A DNA stretch of 64,000 nt. Source: Hyphomicrobiaceae bacterium. Lineage in GTDB: Bacteria > Pseudomonadota > Alphaproteobacteria > Rhizobiales > Devosiaceae. Under the pieces are notes generated by a model. That model was not told the origin of the DNA. It saw only the letters and a list, made by a program, of their open reading frames with translations, and did not search any database. The stretch covers positions 62,001 to 126,000 of the forward strand of contig JACKJG010000011.1 in assembly GCA_020638065.1 (NCBI GenBank), in the 5' to 3' direction. The stretch's first letter is position 1; every line of letters starts with the position of its first letter. The position numbers were made by a program, and so were the translations under genes. Positions 1 through 7,958 of this stretch are shown here, piece by piece.

Positions 1-2
1 CG

Positions 3-773
3 GTTATTGGAAATCAGGTCGCCATCGGAGACGCGACCGCCTCTGCACTTTTCAGGACGAGCGCCTCCTACACGGCAGCGGCCGGCTACAAGGCCCGCGT
101 CGGCTTTGAGGCACGCTGGAGCACCAGCATTGACTACAAGAGCGCCGCCATCTTTCTCGAGGTCGGGACCGGCAGCAAGTCGCGCATTCTCCTGACCGCG
201 GACCAGACCGCAATTCTCGACACCGATGGCAACGTTGTCGCGCTGTTTGACTCCGGGACCACCCGAATTGCCAACGCCCGCATCCGGAACCTCACCGCCA
301 CGAACATCAAGACGAAGTCACTGGATGCCGATGAAATCCTCGTTGATGGAACGGTTCTGACTGACCTGATCAAGGACAAGGCAGTATCTGACGGGCGCGC
401 GGTCGCAGCCACTGGCGTCGATTTTCCAGATGACGGGAAGTGGCACACGATCATTTCGGGCAATGTGAATTGCACCGGTGGCAAGCGGATCGTTGTGATT
501 TTCAACGCTCTGCTGTTGAAGCCATATGCAGGATCGGCCGTTGAGTTTTGTCGCATGCAGTTGCGGCGCGGGTCAAACGTCGTGGCACAGAAGTACCAGT
601 ATGGCGGGTACGCCGTCGGAGAGCGCAACGAGGTCATCTTCATGGAAACCGATGACCCCGGCGACGGCACCTTCACCTACAGCGTCCGCATGCGGACTGT
701 CTCAGCCAAGGATGGGACTCATCCCATCAGGGCAGAGGACCCCACCATCATCATGGAGGTCTACAAAAAATGA
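3..773 (+). CDS. Phage tail-tip / host-specificity protein, C-terminal fragment
   Basis: The reading frame is open from the window edge, so only about the last 256 residues are present. The N-terminal part contains short repeated beta-type segments (SASYTAAAGYKARVGFEA, then ILLTADQTAILD) of the kind found near the end of lambda J-like tail-tip proteins, where they form the stalk of the central tail fibre. A helical linker (NARIRNLTATNIKTKSLDADE) and a small beta-rich C-terminal domain follow. It overlaps the next gene by 4 nt (ATGA). The family call rests on position and style rather than a catalytic motif; a separate tail fibre is the alternative. Confidence 0.6.
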   Translation, partial: VIGNQVAIGDATASALFRTSASYTAAAGYKARVGFEARWSTSIDYKSAAIFLEVGTGSKSRILLTADQTAILDTDGNVVALFDSGTTRIANARIRNLTATNIKTKSLDADEILVDGTVLTDLIKDKAVSDGRAVAATGVDFPDDGKWHTIISGNVNCTGGKRIVVIFNALLLKPYAGSAVEFCRMQLRRGSNVVAQKYQYGGYAVGERNEVIFMETDDPGDGTFTYSVRMRTVSAKDGTHPIRAEDPTIIMEVYKK

Positions 774-1180
774 CGCGATATCTTGTGATCGATGCAGACG
801 GGCGCATTGAACGCGTCGAACGTCATTCTGATCTTTACGTGCCAGAGCACCCATCTCACAAAGGCTTATCGGATCGCGACTTGCTGAACACGCAGATGGC
901 CGAATTGTTGGGCAACTCCGTTCGCTTCTCTGAAAGACCTTTGGCATTCCCTGAGAAGGGTGTCACCTTGGCTGCCGGGCAGGCTTTGTATGCTAACCTG
1001 CCGCCGAAAGCGGCTGTTTCATGCGTTTGCGTCGACCGTGACGATGTTGACCCGCAAAGGGAAGTCGTCGGCAGCGAAAAGTTCGCGTTTTCTGCTCAGC
1101 TTGCTGGCCAATACGATCTGACATTGACGAACGCGTTCCCGTTTCAGGACCAGATCGTCCGCATCGTTGTGACGGTTTGA
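770..1180 (+). CDS. Hypothetical phage protein, 136 aa
   Basis: I do not recognise a family. The protein starts MTRYLVIDADGRIERV, is predicted soluble with no signal or membrane segment, and ends in alternating hydrophobic strands (YDLTLTNAFPFQDQIVRIVVTV), suggesting a small beta domain. The start overlaps the tail-tip gene by 4 nt (ATGA), which implies translational coupling. Its place between the tail-tip protein and the tail fibre suggests a minor tail, fibre-adaptor or baseplate role, but this is inference from position only. Confidence 0.55.
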   Translation: MTRYLVIDADGRIERVERHSDLYVPEHPSHKGLSDRDLLNTQMAELLGNSVRFSERPLAFPEKGVTLAAGQALYANLPPKAAVSCVCVDRDDVDPQREVVGSEKFAFSAQLAGQYDLTLTNAFPFQDQIVRIVVTV

Positions 1181-1184
1181 TGCG

Positions 1185-1457
1185 ATGCGGATTAGTCTCG
1201 AGACCCAGCATATCAAAGCCGAAGCCGCCCGGCGCATCGATGAGATCGCGCCCCTTTGGCGGCAACAGAATGACAATGCCCTGATGCTGCGCCTTGCCGG
1301 CAGTCCGCCGGACCGCTGGTCTGATGCGGATCGCCTTGCGCACGATGCAGCCGCCGCTCGCCGCGCTGCCATTGACCGCATTCGCGCCGCATCAAACCGG
1401 CTCGAACAGCTTGACCCCATCCCGCTCGACTATCGCGCGGACAAACACTGGACCTGA
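1185..1457 (+). CDS. Small helical phage protein, 90 aa
   Basis: A 90-residue, charged, mostly helical protein rich in Ala, Arg and Asp, with the stretch HDAAAARRAAIDRIRAASNR likely forming one long amphipathic helix. It ends two bases before the large tail fibre gene and starts four bases after the preceding gene, so it is part of the same transcript. Small helical proteins at this place in phage genomes are often fibre-assembly helpers, but no family motif is visible and the function is unassigned. Confidence 0.5.
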   Translation: MRISLETQHIKAEAARRIDEIAPLWRQQNDNALMLRLAGSPPDRWSDADRLAHDAAAARRAAIDRIRAASNRLEQLDPIPLDYRADKHWT

Positions 1458-1459
1458 TC

Positions 1460-3895
1460 ATGAGCGGCGTTTTTCAGCATTATGCACCCGGCACCATCTC
1501 GATCGCCAACGGATCGACTTCGATTACCGGCAGCGGGACTGAGTTCGAGCAATATGTTAAGGGAGACGTGCTGATTGCGGCTGGCGGAATTGCGATCATG
1601 CTCGCCGAAAACCCCACAAGCGATACCGCCGCGACGGCCATGCAGACCTATACCGGGACGAGCATCTCCGGAGCGGCCTATTCGCATTTGCCGATCTCCG
1701 TCTTGTCGGCGCTGACGACAAATCATGCCAGCCTGATTTCCCTGCTCGGCAGCGGGGCGATCCCGAGCCTGGGGACAATCGGTGCGAGCGCGACGGCCGG
1801 GCAGTTTCTGCGATTTGCGGCGACCGACGTGCTCGAGCTCGTGAGCTCGGTGGAACTCGTCTCCGGTGTTGCAACCGACGAGAAAGTGGAAACGCTGGCG
1901 GAGCGGTCCGCCTACGACGCGGAGGCCGCGGACTTCTCCATTTACGTGGCGGACGTCGGGGATGGGCGGGCGGCCATTTACTACAAACAGAGCGCCACAA
2001 GCGGGGACTGGTCTGACCCCGGATATCTGACCGGCGATGCCGGTGAGCCTGGCGGCTACCGCCACTATTATGACGCGGTTTCGACCAGCGAGGGTGTGAC
2101 CAGCAATGGCGCCGTGCGCTTCAATCATGCGGACCCCACGCAAGCGACGAAAATCTGGATCGACAGTCAGCAGATCGGCGGCGAGAACTGCCGCCTTGGT
2201 TATTTGCCCCTGAGCCTTGTCAACGCCACCACAAAGGGGCTGGTCCACTTCCGCAACCAGGATGGCAGCAAGGCCCTGCTATACGCGGTGACCGGATATA
2301 CTGCGAAGACGGGCTATTTCGAGCTCGACATCACCTACCAAAACGGCTCGGCACCAACCGCTTCTGAATACCTGTTCGGCCAACCTTCGATCTATGGAAG
2401 CGACGGCGCCGATGGCAATGATGGCGCGGACGGCGCCACGATCCTGCTCGGGTCCGGCGCGCCTGACGATGGCGATGGAAGCAACGGCGACATCTATTTC
2501 GATCTCGACAATGGCGACGTCTATTCAAAATCCGGCGGCACCTGGGGCACGGCGGACGGAAACATTGCCGGTTCTGACGGCGCCGCTGCGGTCAGCAGCG
2601 GAACATCGACAACATCGATCGCCATCGGCACCGGGTCCAAAGGGCCGTTCACCACACAGGCCGGGATCGATTGGGTCGTCGGATCGCGCATCCGCCTGGT
2701 AAGCGATGCCGACACTGGCAACTACATGGAAGGCCAGATCAGCGACTATACCGATACCGATCTGACCGTCGATGTTGATCTCATCAGTGGCTCGGGAACC
2801 CATGCCGACTGGAGCATTGCCATTGCCGGGGACCAGGGCGCACCGGGCACAAACGGCGACGGCCTGAGCGGCACGCAGGTCGAGGTTTCGACATCCAAGA
2901 CACTCACGGCCCCGGACAAGGGCGTTTTGCAGGTCTTCACCGGGACCGCAGAAACGACATGGACACTCACGTCGGCAGCGACGTTGGGCGCTTCGTGGCT
3001 GCTCCCCTTCGTCAATCGCGGGTCCGATATCCTGACGATCGAGGTCGCCGGATCATCGGGCGACGGGATCAATGAGGAAACATCTCTGGACTTCACGCCC
3101 GGAGAGGCCGGGATCGTCTATTGCGATGGAACCTCTGAATTTCGTGTCCAGATCATGCGCGCTGCCGGGACGGGTTCGGCAACACCGGGTTTCATCGTTC
3201 CGCACGAGAACCTGCGGCTCTCGAGCTCCGACAATGTGTCGGTCGATGTCACTGCCGACAATCTGGAATTGATCAACTCGATCACTGGCGAGAAACTGAC
3301 GCTCGCGGACGTCGACGTGACCGCCAACATCTCGACAACCGGCGCCGATGGCCGCGACACCGCAACGGCCGAGGCAAGTTCGACCTGGTACTACACCTAT
3401 GTGATCGCCAAGACCGATGGCGCGGACGTTGCGTCCCTGCTGTCGACGCAAAGCAGCTACGACCTGGTCACCCTGCCGACGGACTATGTTTTCATCGCCC
3501 GCGTCGGCGCCGTTTACAATAACAGTTCGGGCAACATTGTCGCGATCGAGCAGACCGGCACGCTGTTCCGCCTGGCCAATACTTCCTACGTCGCCATTCT
3601 GGACACTGGAACGGCCACCTCGATGACCGCGCTCGACCTGTCGGAGGTTTGTCCCATCGGGGCGAAGGCAACCCACGGCATCGTTCGTGGCGACTATGCC
3701 GCCGCGAATACCCGCTACACCGAGGTCGGTCCGACCAATGCCGGCTCTCTGGCGAGCGGTGTCGGCGGCTACAATGCGACGAGGCTTTTCGACTATTTCG
3801 AGTGTCCGATCATCGAGGATCAGACCATCTATTACCGCGTGAGCAACGCGACTGACTACGACACGAACATCTCGATCTGGGGAGGTGAATATTGA
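1460..3895 (+). CDS. Phage tail fibre with collagen-like segments, 811 aa
   Basis: A long receptor-binding-type protein. The N-terminus (YAPGTISIANGSTSITGSGTEF) matches the small beta domain that often anchors phage fibres. Around residues 313-330 there is a Gly-X-Y run (GSDGADGNDGADGA) and a second short one near 456 (GDQGAPGTNGDG), typical of trimeric collagen-like fibre shafts. The C-terminal third is beta-rich and probably carries the receptor-binding tip. No intramolecular chaperone or autoprotease motif was recognised. It follows the 90-aa gene by 2 nt and overlaps the next start by one base (TGATG), so fibre and partner are co-translated. The exact receptor cannot be deduced. Confidence 0.8.
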   Translation: MSGVFQHYAPGTISIANGSTSITGSGTEFEQYVKGDVLIAAGGIAIMLAENPTSDTAATAMQTYTGTSISGAAYSHLPISVLSALTTNHASLISLLGSGAIPSLGTIGASATAGQFLRFAATDVLELVSSVELVSGVATDEKVETLAERSAYDAEAADFSIYVADVGDGRAAIYYKQSATSGDWSDPGYLTGDAGEPGGYRHYYDAVSTSEGVTSNGAVRFNHADPTQATKIWIDSQQIGGENCRLGYLPLSLVNATTKGLVHFRNQDGSKALLYAVTGYTAKTGYFELDITYQNGSAPTASEYLFGQPSIYGSDGADGNDGADGATILLGSGAPDDGDGSNGDIYFDLDNGDVYSKSGGTWGTADGNIAGSDGAAAVSSGTSTTSIAIGTGSKGPFTTQAGIDWVVGSRIRLVSDADTGNYMEGQISDYTDTDLTVDVDLISGSGTHADWSIAIAGDQGAPGTNGDGLSGTQVEVSTSKTLTAPDKGVLQVFTGTAETTWTLTSAATLGASWLLPFVNRGSDILTIEVAGSSGDGINEETSLDFTPGEAGIVYCDGTSEFRVQIMRAAGTGSATPGFIVPHENLRLSSSDNVSVDVTADNLELINSITGEKLTLADVDVTANISTTGADGRDTATAEASSTWYYTYVIAKTDGADVASLLSTQSSYDLVTLPTDYVFIARVGAVYNNSSGNIVAIEQTGTLFRLANTSYVAILDTGTATSMTALDLSEVCPIGAKATHGIVRGDYAAANTRYTEVGPTNAGSLASGVGGYNATRLFDYFECPIIEDQTIYYRVSNATDYDTNISIWGGEY

Positions 3896-4491
3896 TGTGG
3901 GCCATCACGCCAAAGGGCGTCGGTTACCCGCCGGCATATCGCAAGATCAGGCCGGGCTTCGACCTCGCGCCGGATGAGACATTCACCGTCACCGAGAACC
4001 CGAGTGGCAAGGTTCTGGCCAGTGACGGCCTGTCGCTTGTGACAGGCGAGCCGCCGCTCGATGACGCCAAGGCCGAGGCGCGGCAGGAGGTGATTGCCTA
4101 TGCTGACAGGGTGACGGCGCAGGTGCTCACCAAATATCCCGAGGCAGAGCGCGCCGCCTGGCCGCAAAAACAGGCCGAGGCGGTTGCCTTCCTGGCCGAT
4201 GGCAACAACGCGGCCCTTGCACCACTCATTGCGGGCATCTGCGATGCCGAGGCGGGTCAGGCCCTCAGCGGCCAGGCGCAAATTGACGCTGTGACCAGCA
4301 AGGCCAACGCAATTCTCGCCAAGGCGACCGAATTTGCCACGATCGCCGCCGCCGTCGAAGCCCTGCGGGTCGCGGCCGAAACGGGCATTGCCAGCGCTAC
4401 GTCGCGTGCTGGCATCGAGCAGGCCCTCTTGGCGGCAAAAGCCGCCGCTGGCGTCAAGGCGATGGCCCTGGGCCTGAGCGTGCCCGGCTAG
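3895..4491 (+). CDS. Tail-fibre-associated protein, 198 aa
   Basis: The ATG at 3895 overlaps the fibre stop (TGATG) and has a GGAGG about nine bases upstream, so I prefer it to the TTG one codon earlier. The N-terminal 50 residues form a small beta domain (MWAITPKGVGYPPAYRKIRPGF); the remainder is Ala-rich helix with coiled-coil character (residues 60-198). Immediate coupling to the fibre gene suggests a fibre-assembly chaperone or a second fibre subunit, as tail-fibre assembly proteins occupy this position in many phages. No specific family residues are recognised. Confidence 0.55.
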   Translation: MWAITPKGVGYPPAYRKIRPGFDLAPDETFTVTENPSGKVLASDGLSLVTGEPPLDDAKAEARQEVIAYADRVTAQVLTKYPEAERAAWPQKQAEAVAFLADGNNAALAPLIAGICDAEAGQALSGQAQIDAVTSKANAILAKATEFATIAAAVEALRVAAETGIASATSRAGIEQALLAAKAAAGVKAMALGLSVPG

Positions 4492-4532
4492 CAACCGCCA
4501 CAGCGGACGCAAAACCGGAAGCCACTTTTGCT

Positions 4533-4557
4533 GCCGCCCCTCAGTGGGCGGCTTTTT
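4533..4557 (+). terminator. Rho-independent terminator after the tail genes
   Basis: A perfect 7-bp GC stem (GCCGCCC, loop CTCAGT, GGGCGGC) is followed directly by five T residues. It separates the tail genes from the lysozyme gene, which begins 16 bases later, so the lysis cassette either depends on read-through or antitermination, or has its own promoter. Confidence 0.85.
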
Positions 4558-4572
4558 CATTGGAGAGACGAG

Positions 4573-5385
4573 ATGCAAGGCAATTTCGACACCTGCCTCG
4601 ACCAGACCGCCGTTTATGAGGGTGGCTATTCGAACCATCCCAAGGATCCCGGCGGGTCGACCTATAAAGGCGTCACCCAGGCGCGCTACGATCTGGCACG
4701 GGAACGCTGGGGCGAACCGCGGCGCGACGTCCGGCAGATGAATGAGGCCGAGTGGCGGCGCATCTATCACGATTTCTATTGGGTGCCGGTGCATGGCGAC
4801 GAGCTGAAGGCCGGGGTCGACAATTCCACGTTTGACGGCGGCGTCAATTCGGGCACCTCGCGGGGCATCAAGTGGCTGCAGGGTGCGATCGGGGCGCGTG
4901 TCGACGGCCAATTCGGCCCCGAAACCTCGCGCAAGGCCGCAGCGGCCGATGCGGTTAAGACCATCCATGCGATCAACGACCGGCGCCTGGGCTTCATGAA
5001 GTCGCTCCGGATCTGGTCGACTTTCGGCAAGGGCTGGTCGCGCCGCGTGGCGAGCGTGCGCGCAGCGTCGCTGGTCATGTGGGCCAATGCGACCAAGCGC
5101 GATCCCGTCATCGTCCTCGAGGAGAACCTGCCGGTCACCGCCGGCAAGGAGGCCAATGCGCGCACGGGCGCGGCGCAAGCCGGAACGGCCGGCGCCGGGG
5201 CAGGGGGCGGCGGCGTTCTCACCAATCTCAATGGCGACTGGGTGACCACGGCCCTGCTCGTGGTTCTGGCGCTGGTGCTGCTCGTGGCGCTTGCCCGCTT
5301 TGCGGCGCGCGCCCGCCATTCCCGCCTCGCCACCGAGGCCATGCAATCCGAAATCACCAGGCTGAAAAAGGAGGCCAACGCATGA
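4573..5385 (+). CDS. GH108-family phage lysozyme with C-terminal membrane anchor, 270 aa
   Basis: A peptidoglycan hydrolase for host lysis. The start at 4573 is chosen for its GGAGAG ribosome site; an upstream in-frame start at 4528 would run through the terminator hairpin. The N-terminal domain has the GH108 signature EGGYSNHPKDPGG with the catalytic Glu at residue 15, followed by a peptidoglycan-binding region (about 90-165, with FGPETSRKA and RRLGFMKSLRIW). A Gly/Ala-rich linker leads to one hydrophobic segment (about 224-243) and a basic, helical tail. There is no N-terminal signal, so export must use a holin or the C-terminal anchor. It overlaps the next gene by 4 nt. Confidence 0.9.
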   Translation: MQGNFDTCLDQTAVYEGGYSNHPKDPGGSTYKGVTQARYDLARERWGEPRRDVRQMNEAEWRRIYHDFYWVPVHGDELKAGVDNSTFDGGVNSGTSRGIKWLQGAIGARVDGQFGPETSRKAAAADAVKTIHAINDRRLGFMKSLRIWSTFGKGWSRRVASVRAASLVMWANATKRDPVIVLEENLPVTAGKEANARTGAAQAGTAGAGAGGGGVLTNLNGDWVTTALLVVLALVLLVALARFAARARHSRLATEAMQSEITRLKKEANA

Positions 5386-5693
5386 ACATTCTCAAATGGC
5401 TTTTCGAAAAGGTCGACGGGTTCAAGACCTACATTGCATCGCTGTTGGGCATGATGGCCTCGGCCGCCGACCTCATCTGGTCGCTTTATCAGAACCTGAC
5501 CCCGGCCGAGACCAGCAGCCTGCAGGCGATTGTCATGGACCTGCTGACGCACAAGCCCGGGTCGCTTCTGTCGCTCGTGTTTTTCGTCCTGACCTTTCTT
5601 GCCCGCCTTTCGGCGACCAGGCCGGGACCGATCGGGCAGGCGCTCATCAACCGCCGCATTCGTGACGGGTTGATCGACAAGGCAGGTGCGTGA
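5382..5693 (+). CDS. Small phage membrane protein, holin-like, 103 aa
   Basis: Starts at an ATG overlapping the lysozyme stop (ATGA) with AAGGAGG about seven bases upstream. There is one moderately hydrophobic segment (YIASLLGMMASAADLIWSLY, about 17-36) and one strong one (LLSLVFFVLTFLARL, about 62-77), then a basic tail. Size, two membrane segments, charged C-terminus and position directly after the lysozyme fit a holin, but no holin family was recognised by sequence and other small membrane proteins follow, so which one is the holin is unsettled. Confidence 0.6.
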   Translation: MNILKWLFEKVDGFKTYIASLLGMMASAADLIWSLYQNLTPAETSSLQAIVMDLLTHKPGSLLSLVFFVLTFLARLSATRPGPIGQALINRRIRDGLIDKAGA

Positions 5694-6010
5694 TGGGTGA
5701 AGTCAAGACTGAGCCGGTCACGGCGCTCAACATTCAGGGCAAGGAAGCGTTCTTCGAACAAAATGTTGCCGGGTCATTTCGGGTAAATGATCCAGTTGAT
5801 GATGGCAGGCAGCAATTCTGGTTTGTGTGCCCATGTGGTTGCGGCCAAAACGCCATGATCGCGGTCGGCAACGGCTATAAGCCTGAACGCAAAGGGCGAG
5901 ACACTTGGAATTGGAACGGTTCGTTCGAAAAGCCAACCCTGACCCCGTCTGTGCATGACAAGGGCCATTGGCACGGCTGGCTGACCGACGGCGTCTGGAG
6001 GTCCTGCTGA
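5693..6010 (+). CDS. DUF6527-like phage protein with CPCGCG motif, 105 aa
   Basis: A small soluble protein. Cys46, Cys48 and Cys50 lie in FWFVCPCGCGQ, followed by the core W-N-G---PTLTPSV (about 72-87) and a His-rich block (HDKGHWHGW). This combination is what I remember of DUF6527: a Cys-rich N-terminal element then a W/SLSPSV/H-W core. DUF6527 proteins are found in phages and, as far as I recall, as the deconjugating peptidase in bacterial ubiquitin-like operons. Start and stop overlap neighbouring genes by a single base (TGATG on both sides), so it is translated within the lysis cassette. The family call is from memory; the role in the phage is unknown. Confidence 0.55.
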   Translation: MGEVKTEPVTALNIQGKEAFFEQNVAGSFRVNDPVDDGRQQFWFVCPCGCGQNAMIAVGNGYKPERKGRDTWNWNGSFEKPTLTPSVHDKGHWHGWLTDGVWRSC

Positions 6011-6351
6011 TGGGCAACTGGATCCTCGATCAGCTGCTCAGTGCGCTGGGCGCGGCATGGGCTGGGCTTTTGGGCGCGGTCGGGCTGGTGCTGCCCGGCT
6101 TCACTGAAATCGCGTTCCTTCCGCCTGCGTCGTGGCTGGTGCTGGGTCTGGCCGGTGCGTTCCTGTTCCTCTGGGGCTGGTTCCGCAGCCCGGTTATCGC
6201 CGCGATCACTGTCGGCTCGATCGGCCTCTGGTTTGTCTTCAGGGGGCGTGGCCCACAACTTAAAAAATATGCCGTGGGACTGCAGGCCTCGACCCCGCCG
6301 ACTCCGCGCCCAACCCTCCTGCAGCGATTGCGCGAAAGGCTGAAGCGATGA
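6010..6351 (+). CDS. Small phage membrane protein with about three membrane segments, 113 aa
   Basis: The ATG at 6010 overlaps the previous stop (TGATG). The N-terminal 75 residues are strongly hydrophobic and can form three segments (about 8-32, 38-55 and 60-77), followed by a basic, Pro-containing cytoplasmic-type tail ending LLQRLRERLKR. It overlaps the next gene by 4 nt. A holin with three membrane segments (class I topology) is possible, as is an accessory membrane protein of the prophage. I recognise no named family. Confidence 0.55.
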   Translation: MGNWILDQLLSALGAAWAGLLGAVGLVLPGFTEIAFLPPASWLVLGLAGAFLFLWGWFRSPVIAAITVGSIGLWFVFRGRGPQLKKYAVGLQASTPPTPRPTLLQRLRERLKR

Positions 6352-6611
6352 CCGACCCTCAGGCCGAGCAATCGGCGCTCGAGAAACTGAAGCACATCGA
6401 TGATCTGCTCGGCAATGGCGACATCGTGGTGTTCGATCGCAAGGAGGCCGAAGCGCTGCGCGACTGGGCGGCACTGGTTATTGCGGTCAAGACCCTGCGG
6501 CCTTGGGGGCGGCCCCTGTTTTTCGGGCTGCTGATCATTGGCCTGTTCATCATCGACCGGGCAGGGGCGCTGAAATTCATCGCCGACCAGGTGCACAAAT
6601 GGATCAACTAG
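6348..6611 (+). CDS. Small phage membrane protein with one membrane segment, 87 aa
   Basis: Begins with a soluble acidic helical region (MTDPQAEQSALEKLKHIDDLL) and ends with one membrane segment (LFFGLLIIGLFIIDRAG, about 59-76). Its start overlaps the preceding gene by 4 nt and its end overlaps the next by 13 nt. A soluble helix followed by a single C-terminal membrane segment could be an antiholin or an i-spanin-like protein, but no diagnostic motif is visible. Confidence 0.55.
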   Translation: MTDPQAEQSALEKLKHIDDLLGNGDIVVFDRKEAEALRDWAALVIAVKTLRPWGRPLFFGLLIIGLFIIDRAGALKFIADQVHKWIN

Positions 6612-6889
6612 CACCCGCCCGCCCGCATGAGGCGCTGACCAAACCGCAGCCGCCGCGCGCCTGCGACCTCACCCTCTATCCCAAACCCATCTATCGCGGC
6701 GAACGGACCTGCGACGCCGATTACCCCTTCGCGGTTCGCGCCCTTTGTGGCCGCCCGCGCAACAATTCGACACGATGGCAGCGCCTCGGCATCATCGCCG
6801 CCCGGCGGCTGCTGAACCCGCTGATCGCCATCGCGATCGGCCTGATGGGCATTGGGCTGTTTGATGTGATGCGGCAGGTTCTGAATTAG
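6599..6889 (+). CDS. Small phage protein with C-terminal membrane segment, 96 aa
   Basis: Starts at the ATG at 6599, inside the end of the preceding gene in another frame. The first 60 residues are Pro- and Cys-containing and basic (PRACDLTLYPKPIYRGERTCDADYPFAVRALCG), and the C-terminal part holds a hydrophobic helix (LLNPLIAIAIGLMGIGLFDVM). Overlapping gene ends of this kind are typical of spanin pairs, but there is no lipobox here, so an outer-membrane spanin is unlikely. Function unassigned. Confidence 0.45.
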   Translation: MDQLAPARPHEALTKPQPPRACDLTLYPKPIYRGERTCDADYPFAVRALCGRPRNNSTRWQRLGIIAARRLLNPLIAIAIGLMGIGLFDVMRQVLN

Positions 6890-6910
6890 CCCCGCCGTCC
6901 AGCGGAGTGA

Positions 6911-6929
6911 GCGGTGTATCCAGCACCGC
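6911..6929 (+). other. Stem-loop after the lysis cassette
   Basis: A perfect inverted repeat GCGGTG / CACCGC with a 7-nt loop lies 22 bases after the last lysis-cassette stop. No T-run follows, so a factor-independent terminator is not supported; it may stabilise the transcript end. The rest of the 148-nt gap before the methylase gene shows nothing I can name. Confidence 0.35.
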
Positions 6930-7037
6930 CCCACCGGGCATGAGTTGACACTCCCCCGGCCCAATGCAAGCACGCTCAACATCGGCCCCGCCAGACCTGC
7001 GCAAGGCAGGCGCGCCGATCATTGGGCAAAAACGTAA

Positions 7038-7874
7038 ATGAAGGATTCTCTTGAGCCGGTAGCCCCAGTCTCAACGCCTGCGCCGTGGCAGGGCGGCAAA
7101 CGCATTCTCGGGTCGCTGATCGCCGAGCGCATTGCAGAGGTGCCGCACCAGATTTATGCCGAACCGTTCGTCGGCATGGGTGGCGTGTTTTTTCGCCGAG
7201 CCTTCAGGCCGCCGGCAGAGGCCATTAACGACCGCAATGGTGAAGTGGTGAACCTTTTCCGTGTCCTGCAGGTGCATTACACGGCGTTCATCGATCACAT
7301 GAAGTTCCAGCTGACGTCGCGGCGCGAATTCGAGCGGCTGGTTGGCCTGGATCCTGGCAAGCTGACAGAGCTGCAGCGAGCGGCCAGGTTTCTCTACCTA
7401 CAGAGAACCTCATTCGCCGGCAAGGCCAGCGGTCAGAACTTTGGCACAACCCCGGGCGGTCCGGCGCGCTTCGATCTGACCAAGCTCGCTCCATTGCTTG
7501 AGGATATCTATGAGCGACTGACACCTGTGACCATCGAGAACCTCGATTGGCGCGACTTCTGTGAGCGCTACGATTCCCCGGAAACCCTGTTCTATCTGGA
7601 CCCGCCCTATTGGGCGGGCGAAAACGATTATGGCAAGGGCCTGTTCGATCGAGCCCAGTTTTCCGGCATCGCCGAATTCATGCGCTCTTGCGATGCCAAG
7701 ATGATCGTCTCGCTCAATGATGTACCGGAAATCCGCGAGACATTCGCGGGCCTGCGCTTCGAGGAACTGACGCTCAACTACACGATGGCAACCTCGATCA
7801 CCGGGGAAGGTAAGCAGGCCAAAGAGGTTCTGATCACCAATTTCGAGCGGCCGTCGCTGCCCCTGTTCGGTTAG
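7038..7874 (+). CDS. Dam-type DNA adenine N6-methyltransferase (D12 class), 278 aa
   Basis: Transfers a methyl group from SAM to adenine in DNA. The D12-class order of motifs is present: PWQGGKR (about 16-22), the SAM-binding FVGMGG (about 44-49) and the catalytic DPPY at about residue 188. Length matches the family (260-280 aa). No restriction endonuclease gene is adjacent, so it is an orphan methylase, probably protecting phage DNA or altering expression. The likely target is GATC or a related site, but the recognition sequence cannot be read from the protein. The ribosome site is weak; no better start is visible. Confidence 0.9.
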   Translation: MKDSLEPVAPVSTPAPWQGGKRILGSLIAERIAEVPHQIYAEPFVGMGGVFFRRAFRPPAEAINDRNGEVVNLFRVLQVHYTAFIDHMKFQLTSRREFERLVGLDPGKLTELQRAARFLYLQRTSFAGKASGQNFGTTPGGPARFDLTKLAPLLEDIYERLTPVTIENLDWRDFCERYDSPETLFYLDPPYWAGENDYGKGLFDRAQFSGIAEFMRSCDAKMIVSLNDVPEIRETFAGLRFEELTLNYTMATSITGEGKQAKEVLITNFERPSLPLFG

Positions 7875-7958
7875 CGCCTGCCAATCCGGATAAACCCGTA
7901 ATTGCCTCGCGCGGATGAATGCGGTCTAGTGGCCGCATTGTTCATCCTGGGGGTTGTC

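Noticed and set aside
3856..5346. Long minus-strand open frame of 496 codons
   Set aside because: It lies opposite the fibre-partner and GH108 lysozyme genes, which have recognisable protein motifs; the antisense frame gives a Gly/Arg-rich product without any domain and is a by-product of GC-rich codon use.
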